NCBI GenBank assembly: GCA_913058555.1
Contig: CAJXRJ010000018.1
Coordinates: 1 to 24,607 of the forward strand
Source of the DNA: an uncultured bacterium
GTDB taxonomy: Bacteria; Planctomycetota; UBA1135; GCA-002686595
Length of the DNA: 24,607 bases
Reading direction: 5' to 3'
A program made the translations under genes and the position numbers. Below the pieces are notes generated by a model that searched no databases, was not told where the DNA came from, and worked only from the letters and a program-made list of their open reading frames with translations. Of the stretch, positions 8,617 to 16,211 are shown in pieces. Within the stretch, counting starts at the first letter, position 1. Each line of letters starts with the position of its first letter.

Positions 8617-8642
8617 CGCCGTGGGGAGCTCTTCCCACGGCG
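8617..8642. terminator. Hairpin between convergent genes
   Basis: A perfect 9-bp stem, CGCCGTGGG (8617-8625) with CCCACGGCG (8634-8642) and an 8-nt loop, between the stop of the DUF5060 gene and the stop of ispH. There is no T-run on either strand, so it is a plausible shared transcript end but not a canonical intrinsic terminator. The rest of 8591-8741 shows nothing else. Confidence 0.45.
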
Positions 8643-8741
8643 AATCGTAGGGTGGCCCTCAAGGAGGCCGCCCCTGCGACTCTGCTAGTCAGATCATCGC
8701 CCCTCGAATGCCTCGCGGCGTTGCGCAGAGCCCCCGACTGG

Positions 8742-9671
8742 CTAAAGGCCCGCGGGCATCTGGAACACGACGGTTTCCGGCTCACCGTCCAGTTCCGTGA
8801 CCGTCGCAGAGCCGACCTCGACCAACCGATCGAGCACCAAGCCAACGAGGTCCTCGGGGGCGGAGGCACCGGCGGTGACACCCACGTTCTTTGAGCCTTC
8901 GAGCCACGAAGGCTCGACCATGTCCGGGTGGTCCACCAGGTAAGAAGGGATCCCGGCACGGGTTCCGAGCTCACGCAGTCGGTTGGAGTTCGAGGAGTTC
9001 GCGGACCCCACGACGATCAGGAGATCGATGCCGGGCAGCATGTCCTTCACCGCCGTTTGGCGGTTCTGGGTCGCGTAGCAGATGTCCTTGAGGTCTGGCC
9101 CCTGGATGGAGGGGAAGCGCTTCTCAAGGGCTTCGATCACGTCCCGCGTGTCGTCCACCGACAGGGTCGTCTGGGTGACGTAGCTCAGCATCTCGGGGTC
9201 TTGGACCTCAAGTGCATCGACCTCTTCCGGCGTGGAAAGGACGTGGACTTTGCCCTCGATGCGGCCCCTCGTTCCTTCAACCTCGGGGTGTCCGGGGTGC
9301 CCGACCAGGATCACTTCGCGGCCTTGGCCTTCGTAGCGGATCGCTTGGCGGTGCACCTTGGTGACGAGGGGGCAGGTGGCGTCGATCACCGATAGGCCGC
9401 GGCCTTGGGCGTGCTGAACCACGGCGTCAGAGACACCGTGGGCGCTAAACACCGTGACGGCACCCTCGGGGACGTCGTCGAGGTTCTTCACGAAGATCGT
9501 TCCCTTGGCCCTGAGGCCTTCGAGGACGTGCTTGTTGTGCACGATCTCGTGCAGGACGTAGACGGGCGCGCCGTGCTTCTCGAGGGCACGCTCGACAATC
9601 TGGATTGCCCGATCCACGCCCGCGCAGAACCCCCGTGGGTTAGCGAGCTGGACTTGCCGGTCCTCTGCCAT
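8742..9671 (-). CDS. ispH: 4-hydroxy-3-methylbut-2-enyl diphosphate reductase
   Basis: IspH (LytB), 309 residues, the last step of the MEP isoprenoid pathway: reductive dehydroxylation of HMBPP to IPP and DMAPP in the cytoplasm, using an iron-sulfur cluster. The three cluster cysteines are present at Cys16 (NPRGFCAGVDRAI), Cys100 (IDATCPLVTKVH) and Cys198 (DICYATQNRQ). The substrate-site residues His41 (LHEIVHN), His125 and Glu130 (VGHPGHPEVEGT) and the SANSSNSNRL motif are also there. The ATG at 9671 was chosen: the longer open frame from 9872 runs back through the ferredoxin gene. It shares one base with the ferredoxin stop (TGATG), so the two are probably translationally coupled. It is the last gene of a helicase-ferredoxin-ispH run. 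Confidence 0.97.
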   Translation of the reverse strand: MAEDRQVQLANPRGFCAGVDRAIQIVERALEKHGAPVYVLHEIVHNKHVLEGLRAKGTIFVKNLDDVPEGAVTVFSAHGVSDAVVQHAQGRGLSVIDATCPLVTKVHRQAIRYEGQGREVILVGHPGHPEVEGTRGRIEGKVHVLSTPEEVDALEVQDPEMLSYVTQTTLSVDDTRDVIEALEKRFPSIQGPDLKDICYATQNRQTAVKDMLPGIDLLIVVGSANSSNSNRLRELGTRAGIPSYLVDHPDMVEPSWLEGSKNVGVTAGASAPEDLVGLVLDRLVEVGSATVTELDGEPETVVFQMPAGL

Positions 9672-10117
9672 CAGTGCGTTTCCTTGGCGTGATTCCGATT
9701 CCACCCGGGAATCTCCACCACGATGTCCATGGAACCGTTCGGCACGGCCTGGCAGGCCAGGCGTGACGTGAGCTCGAGGCCGGGCGCTTCGTCGAGCATG
9801 TCCTCTTCGTCGTCCGTGGCTTCGGACACCGAATCGGCACCTTGGCGGACGATGACATGGCAGGTCGAGCAAGCGCAGACCCCGCCACAGGCGTGGTCGA
9901 TGTCGATTTCGTTGCCGTCGGCGATGTCGAGGATCGAGCCGGGTTTGCCCTCACGGGAGAGGGGAAGTGAGGCCGGATCGACGGTCACCTTCTTGCCCTC
10001 GGGCATGAAGGTGATCGTGTAGCTCTTGGTGGGGAGCGGGGTTTCAACCTGCTCCTGGTACGGATTGATGCCGCCCATAGGTCGCTTTGCCCGAGACCTT
10101 GCGGCCTCGGGGTTCAT
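9671..10117 (-). CDS. [2Fe-2S] ferredoxin, adrenodoxin/Isc type
   Basis: A 148-residue electron carrier of the vertebrate/Isc-type [2Fe-2S] ferredoxins. Ligands are Cys77, Cys83, Cys86 (HACGGVCACSTCHVIV) and Cys122 (SRLACQAV), the C-x5-C-x2-C...C pattern; Cys81 is extra, as in E. coli Fdx. Acidic EATDDEEDMLDEA fits the partner-binding helix. The first 14-30 residues precede the fold, and the true start may be Met14 (ATG at 10078), since neither ATG has a clear Shine-Dalgarno. It lies 21 nt after the helicase stop and its TGA shares a base with the ispH start. Because IspH needs a low-potential electron donor, this is a good candidate for that role (inference). Confidence 0.93.
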   Translation of the reverse strand: MNPEAARSRAKRPMGGINPYQEQVETPLPTKSYTITFMPEGKKVTVDPASLPLSREGKPGSILDIADGNEIDIDHACGGVCACSTCHVIVRQGADSVSEATDDEEDMLDEAPGLELTSRLACQAVPNGSMDIVVEIPGWNRNHAKETH

Positions 10118-10138
10118 TGGAGTCTTGCTGGGGAGAGA

Positions 10139-12802
10139 TCAGACGCCCTGGCCAAAGCCGCCGCTGCGGCTCGGGGGGGTGTCCTGCGGAGCATTCTCAG
10201 CTTCGCGGACTCTCTTGGGACGCTTAGCTTCAGGTTTCGCCCTCGATTCTTCATCGGAGGCGGAAGAAGAGCGGCGAGAACGCGGGGCGCGCTCTGCCTT
10301 CGGCTCGACGGAGTCCTCACTTTCGCGACTGCGGCGGCGGGGGGATCGGGCCTTACGCTCCACTGGAGCCTCGGACGGAGCCTCGGACGGAGCCTCGGAC
10401 GGAGCCTCAGACGGGGCGCCAGATCGCGGCGCGGCGGGCGCGTCTCCGGTGGGCTCCGATGGCTCGGTCCGTCTGCCTTCGCGACTGCGTCGGCGGCGGC
10501 TACCCGAGGGGCGTTCTTCGCCCTCCTCCTCTGACCCACGGCGCGGGCGCGAAGAATCGGCCTCTGGGGACCTTGTTCGCCGTGCCTTGCGTCCTGAGTC
10601 CCGCTCGGCTCGAGCGCGATCCTCGCGCTCTACTTCACTGGGCGCTTCGGTCTCTACGTCTCGCTGGGGTCGGCGCCCGCCGCGAGACCGCTCCGCGGTG
10701 GTCTCGTCGCGGTCCTCACGGGATCGGCGAGGCCGGCGCTCGGCGCGCTCTTCGCCGCTGGACTCCGTATTGGAGCGTTCACTGCGGCGGGGGCGCCGGG
10801 GGCGCTCCTTCTCCGTGCGTTCGGAAGTCTCCGGTGCGCGATCAACGGCTTCTGCGCCGCGATCCGCGCGGGGCCGCCGGGGCCTACGCTCGCTGCGCTC
10901 TTCGCCGCCGGACTCTGAACTCGACCGCGCGCTGCGGCGCGGGCGCCGGGGGCGATCTTCGTCGGTGTGCTTGGAAGCCTCCGGCTCGCGCTCAGAAGTC
11001 CCTGCTGCGCGCTCAGGTGCCTCTGCGTCGCGATCCGCGCGGGACCGCCTTGGCCTGCGCTCGCTGCGCTCTTCGCCGCCGGACTCCGAGCTGGGCCGTT
11101 CGCTGCGGCGGGGACGCCGGGGGCGATCCTCGTCCGTGCGTTCAGATGTTTCCGCTGTGCGCTCAGAGGTCACTTCGTCGCGGTCCGCGCGGGGACGCCG
11201 CGGCCGGCGCTCGCTGCGCTCTTCGCCGTCGGACTCCGGGTTGGACCGTTCGCTGCGGCGGGGACGCCGGGGGCGGTCCTCGTCCGTGGGTTCAGCTGCC
11301 ACTGCGTCGCGATCCGGACGGGAGCGTCGCGGCCGGCGCGGGCGTTCCTCGTCCCCTTCGCGGGGGTCCGTATCACGCGCCGCGGGGCGGCTTTCGCCTC
11401 GCTCGGACCGGCGTGCCCGCTTCGGGCGCGCCTCTTCCTCCTCGGGCTTGGCGTCGACGACTTCCGCCTCGACGTCCTTGGCGTCAACTTCCGTGTCCTG
11501 ATCCTTGGCCCACTGGCGTTCGAGGGAGAACAAGTCGCGGGGACGGTCGATCTCGGTGATGTCGAACTTCGTGTAATCCTGGAGCTCCTTGAAGCCCCGC
11601 TCGTCCCGCCTGGACACGAAGGTCACCGCCACGCCGTGACGGCCAGCGCGGCCGGTACGACCGATACGGTGGGTGTAGTCAGAGACGTCCCTGGGGATAC
11701 CGAGGTTGATCACGTGGGTGACGTGCATGACGTCCAGCCCGCGGGAGGCCACGTCGGTGGCGATGAGGCACTTGACCTCACCGGTTCGGAATGCGCCCAT
11801 GACGCGGAAGCGCGCCGCTTGGTCGTAGCCGCCGTGCAGGGCCTTCACGGAGAATCGTTTCCGCTCGAGCTTGCGCATGAGCTGGTCGACGTCCGTTCGC
11901 CTCTCGCAGAAGACGAGGAACACGTCGCTGGGGGCGGAATCCTCGATCAGGTACGCAAGGCCCCTGGCTCGGTCTTCTTCGCTGCAGCGTAGGACGTACT
12001 GATTGATGCTGTCCACCGTCGCCACGCCGGACGCCGTGGCGACCTCCATGGGATCGGTGGTGTAACCCCGGGCCAGCTCGAGGAGCGGCGTGGGGAACGT
12101 TGCGGAGAACAGCAGGGTGTTGCGGTACTCGTTGCAGGCGTCGAGGATCTTCTTGACGTCGTCAATGAAGCCGATCTCGAGCATCTTGTCCGCCTCATCG
12201 AGGATGGCGAACTCGGTCCAGGGGAACTGCAGGAACTTCTGGTTCAGAAGGTCGAGCACTCGCCCGGGTGTTCCGACGATGACCTGGGCACCGGCCTGGA
12301 TCTTGCGGATCTGGGCTCCCATGTCTTCGCCGCCAACCACGAGGGCCGTCTTGACGCCCCGGGCTTCGCCAAGCTTTTCGAGCACGTCATGGACCTGCTC
12401 CGCTAGCTCGCGGGTGGGGGACAGGACCAGCCCGAGAACCGTCGATCGGCTCGGGTCGATCTTGGCCATCATCGGCGCGCCGAAGGCGAGGGTCTTGCCC
12501 GTGCCTGTTTCGGCCTTGGCGATGATGTCCTTGCCCTTGAGGGCAGGCTCGATCGTCAGCGCCTGGATAGGCGTGGGTTTGGTGATCCCCATGGCGAGGA
12601 TCGCGGCCTGGATTTCATCGCCCAACTCAAATTCGGTGAACGATTCGATGTTGGGGACCTCCAGGACGGGGGTCAGGGGCGAGATGTCAGTTCTTGTCTT
12701 TTGCGGCGCTTTGCGGCCGCGGCTCGGGGAGGAGCTTTGGGCTCCACCGTCACGCGAGCGGTTTGGTCCACCAGCTCGGCGTCTTTGGGTCTTTTCCGGC
12801 AC
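10139..12802 (-). CDS. DEAD-box RNA helicase with long charged repeat tail
   Basis: An 887-residue ATP-dependent RNA helicase. The core holds all motifs in order: Q motif (FTEFELGDEI...PTPIQ, 55-80), Walker A AETGTGKT (97-104), PTREL (129-133), TPGR (178-181), DEAD (202-205), SAT (233-235), ATDVASRGLD (348-357) and HRIGRTGR (378-385). It resembles the CsdA/RhlE group used in cold adaptation, ribosome assembly or RNA decay. After about residue 440 comes a 450-residue tail of Arg, Glu, Asp, Ser and Pro with four imperfect repeats (507-706) and an SEAP run. The tail is probably disordered and RNA-binding (inference). It starts with GTG at 12802, with AGAGG at 12813-12817 as a possible SD. It is the first gene of the helicase-ferredoxin-ispH run. 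Confidence 0.95.
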   Translation of the reverse strand: MPEKTQRRRAGGPNRSRDGGAQSSSPSRGRKAPQKTRTDISPLTPVLEVPNIESFTEFELGDEIQAAILAMGITKPTPIQALTIEPALKGKDIIAKAETGTGKTLAFGAPMMAKIDPSRSTVLGLVLSPTRELAEQVHDVLEKLGEARGVKTALVVGGEDMGAQIRKIQAGAQVIVGTPGRVLDLLNQKFLQFPWTEFAILDEADKMLEIGFIDDVKKILDACNEYRNTLLFSATFPTPLLELARGYTTDPMEVATASGVATVDSINQYVLRCSEEDRARGLAYLIEDSAPSDVFLVFCERRTDVDQLMRKLERKRFSVKALHGGYDQAARFRVMGAFRTGEVKCLIATDVASRGLDVMHVTHVINLGIPRDVSDYTHRIGRTGRAGRHGVAVTFVSRRDERGFKELQDYTKFDITEIDRPRDLFSLERQWAKDQDTEVDAKDVEAEVVDAKPEEEEARPKRARRSERGESRPAARDTDPREGDEERPRRPRRSRPDRDAVAAEPTDEDRPRRPRRSERSNPESDGEERSERRPRRPRADRDEVTSERTAETSERTDEDRPRRPRRSERPSSESGGEERSERRPRRSRADRDAEAPERAAGTSEREPEASKHTDEDRPRRPRRSARSSSESGGEERSERRPRRPRADRGAEAVDRAPETSERTEKERPRRPRRSERSNTESSGEERAERRPRRSREDRDETTAERSRGGRRPQRDVETEAPSEVEREDRARAERDSGRKARRTRSPEADSSRPRRGSEEEGEERPSGSRRRRSREGRRTEPSEPTGDAPAAPRSGAPSEAPSEAPSEAPSEAPVERKARSPRRRSRESEDSVEPKAERAPRSRRSSSASDEESRAKPEAKRPKRVREAENAPQDTPPSRSGGFGQGV
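10365..10412. repeat. Four tandem 12-bp repeats
   Basis: The unit GGAGCCTCGGAC occurs four times head to tail, the last with one change (CAG for CGG). It is in frame with the helicase on the minus strand and encodes consecutive SEAP units. Copy number would be expected to vary between strains through slippage, without breaking the frame. Confidence 0.92.
10684..11284. repeat. Four ~150-bp in-frame repeats in helicase tail
   Basis: Units begin (minus strand) at 11284, 11134, 10963 and 10813, giving lengths of 150, 171 and 150 bp and a shorter last unit of about 130 bp. Each encodes DEDRPRRPRRSER, then a Ser-Glu-Ser spacer, GEERSERRPRR and an acidic linker ending near SERT. The second carries a 7-codon insertion. 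A partial unit (DEERPRRPRRS) precedes them. Confidence 0.88.
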
Positions 12803-13329
12803 GTTTTGTCAGCCTCTTGTTTCGAGGCGGCTGGCCCACGTGAGTGGGCGGGTCTTGTGCGGGCGCCCTTTCAGAAAGGCATTGGTCGTGTATGACGCCC
12901 GGCGCTGCTGGGTGTGATTGCGGGCCCGCGAAGAGTCGGGGGCGCCGCCCGGGGGGCTCGGGCGAGTCCGTGGCGGGAGACGGATAGGTCTCGTGCCAGT
13001 AGCGGAATCAGCCGGAGCAGGGCCCGGGAATTGCGAGCCGCCTAACTTGATCTCGTCAGGCGGGGGTCGCGGGCAGCGGCTTGAATCGCGGAGCTCGGGG
13101 CGCATGTGGCGCGCAGAACTCGGCTTGTCTGCGGGAAGAGTAAGCCCATGGGCCATCCTTTCCTCACTGTGGGATCGGGATTCTCGCGAGATTCCTTGAG
13201 GCTCGATGGGAAGAGATCGGTGGGATTACACTCCCGGGCCCCCTGAGTCCCATTCCGCGGCAATCCTTTCTGCCGCTGCTTGGGGGTCACTCCCGGTTCC
13301 TCTCCGGGCTCCCCGGCCCCAAGAACCCC
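12803..13329. other. Long divergent intergenic region
   Basis: 527 bp between the helicase (leftward) and xthA (rightward), unusually long for this compact window. No gene with family resemblance is seen. It holds small dyads: GCCTC/GAGGC at 12812-12828, GCCCAC-GTGA-GTGGGC at 12834-12849 (a GNRA-type loop on the plus strand), CCTTT-CAG-AAAGG at 12867-12879, and the palindromes GCGGGCCCGC (12920-12929) and TCTCGCGAGA (13182-13191). Long structured leaders are known for the cold-induced helicase csdA of E. coli; a similar arrangement here is a guess. Confidence 0.5.
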
Positions 13330-14097
13330 ATGAAAATCGTTACCTGGAACGTCAACTCGGTGCGGGTCCGGATGCCCCGGGTCCTGGAATTCCTGGACCG
13401 AGTCCAGCCCGATGTCGTTTGCCTGCAGGAGACTAAGGTTATCGATGAGCTCTTCCCACGGGAGGAAATCGAGGCCGCGGGCTACCAGATCGCCTTCCAC
13501 GGCCAGAAGACCTACAACGGCGTCGCGATCCTGTCCCGCTCGCCCATCGAGGACGTTGTCTTCGGGATCCCGGGGACCGATCACCCCGAGGCGCGGGTCA
13601 TCGCGGCGGCGGTGGATGGGGTGCTCCTTCTGGACCTCTATGTCGTGAATGGCAAAGAGGTTGGGTGTGACAAGTACCACTACAAGCTCCAGTGGATGGA
13701 CGACGTCGCCAAGTATGTGGCCGAGCGTTTCCCCATGGAGGAGAAGGTCGTGGTCACGGGGGACTTCAACGTCACGTTCGATGACCGAGATGTCTACGAC
13801 CCCGAGAAGTGGCGGGACAAGATCCTCTGCAGCGCCCCCGAGCGGGCCGCTCTCGCCAAGATCATGGAGCCGGGCCTCGGGGACGCTCTTCGCAAGCACC
13901 ACGACGAGGGCGAGATCTACACCTGGTGGGATTTCCGTACCCGGGGCTTCCAGAGGGGGAATGGGCTGCGCATCGACCACTTCCTTCTGTCGCCGCCAGC
14001 CCTTGAGGCCTGCACCGCGGTCGAAGTGGACCTCGAGGCCCGCGGTGGCGAGAAGCCGAGTGACCACGCCCCCGTCATCTGCACCATCGACCACTGA
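13330..14097 (+). CDS. xthA: Exodeoxyribonuclease III
   Basis: A 255-residue AP endonuclease / 3'-5' exonuclease of the EEP superfamily, acting in base-excision repair. The catalytic set is present: Asn7 (WNVNSVR), Glu34 (CLQETK), Asp145 and Asn147 (VTGDFNV), the LRIDHFLLS motif near 213-221, and Asp245-His246 (SDHAPV). Length and motif spacing match bacterial XthA proteins such as ExoA/Xth. It starts with ATG at 13330 without a clear Shine-Dalgarno. The stop overlaps the next gene's start by one base (TGATG), so a membrane glycosyltransferase is probably translated from the same message, which is a functionally odd pairing. Confidence 0.95.
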   Translation: MKIVTWNVNSVRVRMPRVLEFLDRVQPDVVCLQETKVIDELFPREEIEAAGYQIAFHGQKTYNGVAILSRSPIEDVVFGIPGTDHPEARVIAAAVDGVLLLDLYVVNGKEVGCDKYHYKLQWMDDVAKYVAERFPMEEKVVVTGDFNVTFDDRDVYDPEKWRDKILCSAPERAALAKIMEPGLGDALRKHHDEGEIYTWWDFRTRGFQRGNGLRIDHFLLSPPALEACTAVEVDLEARGGEKPSDHAPVICTIDH

Positions 14098-15449
14098 TGG
14101 CACTGACGGCCCCAGGTGCCCCGGATCAAGGGACGGCCCTTCGGATCTCGAAGGCCGCGATCGCGATCTCGGTCCTTGCGCTCCTCGTGCGCTTCGGAGC
14201 CATCCTGGCCCTCGGGGATGTTCTAGGCATTCACACGGTGTCCCGCGGCGGCGGACTCGAATGGAACTGGGGGTACGAGCAGGCCGCCGTGGCGCAGTCG
14301 GTGGCGGAGGGCATCGGCTTTGCGGATCCATTTCAAAAGGGCACTGGCGCCACGGCCTGGGCGGCGCCGGCGTACCCGCTGATCCTCGGTGGGCTCATCA
14401 AGCTCTTTGGGGGGATCACGCCGGGCGTTGCCTGGTGCCTGGCGACGCTTCAGATCTTGGCGGCATCGCTCACGTGCTTTTATCTGTGGCGCCTCGGGCG
14501 GGACCTCTATTCCCATGGGGCAGGGCTCCTCGCGGCGCTCCTTTGGGCGCTGCATCCGATGGCGATTTACCTTCCGGTGGCGCTGGTGTGGGACTCGACG
14601 CTCGTGGCGCTCTCCATCACCTGGTTCTTGTCTTCCATGCTCGAGCGAGGGCGCGCCGCGCCCCTTGGCTCGATCGCGTGGCTAGGCTTCGGGCTTGGGA
14701 TGACGCTGCTCGTGAATCCCGCTCCCCTGGCTCTGGTCCCGATGATCGCTTGGTACTACCTCAAGCCGCGCATCGGTCACGGGCGATTCGAGGCCGGGGG
14801 CGTGCCGCGCATTGCGGTGCTACTGGGAGTCGCGCTCGTGACTTTGAGTCCTTGGCTCATTCGCAATGTCGTCGTGATGGGCACGCCGCAGATCCGGAGC
14901 AACCTTGGCGTCGAGCTTTTTGTAGGCAACAACGACGGGGCCTTCGGCCCCTTCAACGGTCGCATTCATCCGTCCTACAACGACGACGAGCTCGCCAGGT
15001 ACAAAGAGCTTGGCGAAGTGGCGTACTCCAAGGACGCAGGAGCCCGGGCGGTGCAGTGGATGCGCGAACACCCCGTCCGCTTCTTTGAGCTGACGCTCGT
15101 GCGGTTCAAGCTCTTTTGGCTCGGCCCGAACCCCACCGAACCCATCAGGCTCGGCACGGGCTTTACGCAGGAAAGAGACGCGATGGGTTGGATCAAGTGG
15201 CTGACCCACGCGGGGTTTGGCCTCTTTGCCCTCGTCAGTCTCTTGACGTGGAAGGGGAGGCCTGGGAGCCGCACGGTCATGCGCGGTGCGCTCATGCTCT
15301 TCCCCCTCGTTTACTACGTGACCCACGTCTTCGAACGCTATCGGTTCCCCATTGAGCCGCTCGTAACCCTGGCGGCCGCGGTTCTCGTCATGCGGCTCGC
15401 CTTCGGGGCGAGTTCAGAGACGGCTCGACCGGACCGGAGTGAAGCTTGA
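14097..15449 (+). CDS. GT-C/PMT-type membrane glycosyltransferase
   Basis: A 450-residue polytopic membrane protein resembling the GT39/PMT_2 (ArnT-like) group, which moves a sugar from a polyprenyl-phosphate donor to a lipid or protein on the outer face of the membrane. Hydrophobic segments are seen around 20-42, 95-130, 145-180, 190-220, 235-258, 375-390 and 405-435. The first extracytoplasmic loop carries WNWGYEQAAVAQSVAEGIGFADPF and AWAAPAYPLILG, the pattern typical of this group. Its acidic residue in the usual DE/DD position is not obvious, so catalysis is unproved. It overlaps xthA by 1 nt and the HAD gene by 4 nt. The acceptor is unknown. Confidence 0.8.
   Translation: MALTAPGAPDQGTALRISKAAIAISVLALLVRFGAILALGDVLGIHTVSRGGGLEWNWGYEQAAVAQSVAEGIGFADPFQKGTGATAWAAPAYPLILGGLIKLFGGITPGVAWCLATLQILAASLTCFYLWRLGRDLYSHGAGLLAALLWALHPMAIYLPVALVWDSTLVALSITWFLSSMLERGRAAPLGSIAWLGFGLGMTLLVNPAPLALVPMIAWYYLKPRIGHGRFEAGGVPRIAVLLGVALVTLSPWLIRNVVVMGTPQIRSNLGVELFVGNNDGAFGPFNGRIHPSYNDDELARYKELGEVAYSKDAGARAVQWMREHPVRFFELTLVRFKLFWLGPNPTEPIRLGTGFTQERDAMGWIKWLTHAGFGLFALVSLLTWKGRPGSRTVMRGALMLFPLVYYVTHVFERYRFPIEPLVTLAAAVLVMRLAFGASSETARPDRSEA
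15436..15439 (+). promoter_or_regulatory. Shine-Dalgarno GGAG deciding a TTG start
   Basis: GGAG lies 6 nt before the TTG at 15446. It supports the unusual TTG start of the HAD gene, which sits inside the stop of the preceding gene (TTGA). No in-frame ATG exists before the catalytic DLDGT motif. Confidence 0.7.
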
Positions 15450-16171
15450 CCCCGAAGGAAGTCACGCCTGCGTGGCGCCCGAGCGTTTCGATCCAAGGGG
15501 TGGTGTTTGATCTGGACGGAACGCTGACGCAGCCGGGGGCCATCGACTTCGCTCGCATGCGCGAGCGAATCGGAATGAAGAAGCCCGGGTCGATCCTGCA
15601 CTGGATCGATGAGCATGCCGGCGGGCACGATGAGGCAGAGGCCATGCGAGCCGTGGTCTGGGAGGAGGAGGCGCTCGCCCTGGATCGCATGGCGCTCGCG
15701 GACCACTTCGAGGAGTTGATCGAGACGCTCATGCGGCGCGGCGAAAGCCTGCGCACGGCGATCTGCACGCGCAACTCTGCGGAGGCGATCGAGCGATTCG
15801 ACGGGCTCCTGCGCGGCGGCGGAATGCCGCCGGCGGGGGAGCTCTTCGAGGTCTTGATCGCGCGGGATCATCACTCCGAAGGCCTTGGGCGTGCGCTCCT
15901 GAACAAGCCCTCACCGGAGCCCGCCCACGAGGCCGTTCGGGTGTGGGGGATGGGGGAGCGCTTCCCGCTTCTGGAAGTCCATGAGCGGGAGGCGGCGCGC
16001 TACCCCGAGTTGCTTTTCGTTGGGGATGCGTACGACGACTACCTGTCGGGCCGGCGAGCGGGATTTGACGCCGTGGTGCTCGACCACGATGGCCAGTGGA
16101 AAGAGCAGGGGACGGTCGCCGTGTCGGAGAGTCTTTTGGGCGTGGCGCGCGGGCTAGCATCAACGGCCTAG
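15446..16171 (+). CDS. HAD-family hydrolase, phosphatase-like
   Basis: A 241-residue HAD-superfamily hydrolase. Motif I is VVFDLDGTLT with nucleophile Asp22 and acid/base Asp24; motif II is Thr108 in ICTRNS; the likely motif III Lys is Lys154; motif IV is FVGDAYDDYLSG with Asp194 and Asp198. A helical cap lies between motifs I and II (about 35-100), so it is a C1-cap, phosphoglycolate-phosphatase-like enzyme. The substrate is unknown. It starts with TTG, overlapping the glycosyltransferase stop by 4 nt, with a good SD. A role in removing phosphate from a sugar or lipid phosphate made by the same operon is possible but not shown. It ends 40 nt before the convergent LamG gene. Confidence 0.88.
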   Translation: MTPKEVTPAWRPSVSIQGVVFDLDGTLTQPGAIDFARMRERIGMKKPGSILHWIDEHAGGHDEAEAMRAVVWEEEALALDRMALADHFEELIETLMRRGESLRTAICTRNSAEAIERFDGLLRGGGMPPAGELFEVLIARDHHSEGLGRALLNKPSPEPAHEAVRVWGMGERFPLLEVHEREAARYPELLFVGDAYDDYLSGRRAGFDAVVLDHDGQWKEQGTVAVSESLLGVARGLASTA

Positions 16172-16211
16172 GGCTCCCACGACCGTGCGGCTCCGCCCGA
16201 GCGCCCGACCG

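Noticed and set aside
7790..8974. 394-residue open frame on the minus strand
   Set aside because: Antisense of the glycosidase-like gene and running into ispH in another frame; no domain.
9672..9872. N-terminal extension of IspH (67 residues)
   Set aside because: It overlaps the ferredoxin gene in another frame, and IspH proteins normally begin close to the first cluster cysteine.
10026..11501. 491-residue Ser/Arg-rich open frame on the plus strand
   Set aside because: It is the antisense of the repetitive helicase tail; GC-rich repeats keep all frames open. It has no family resemblance.
12809..13199. Small open frames on both strands of the helicase-xthA spacer
   Set aside because: No SD, no family resemblance, and composition like non-coding GC-rich sequence.
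13042..14331. 429-residue open frame on the minus strand
   Set aside because: Antisense of xthA, which has a complete catalytic set.
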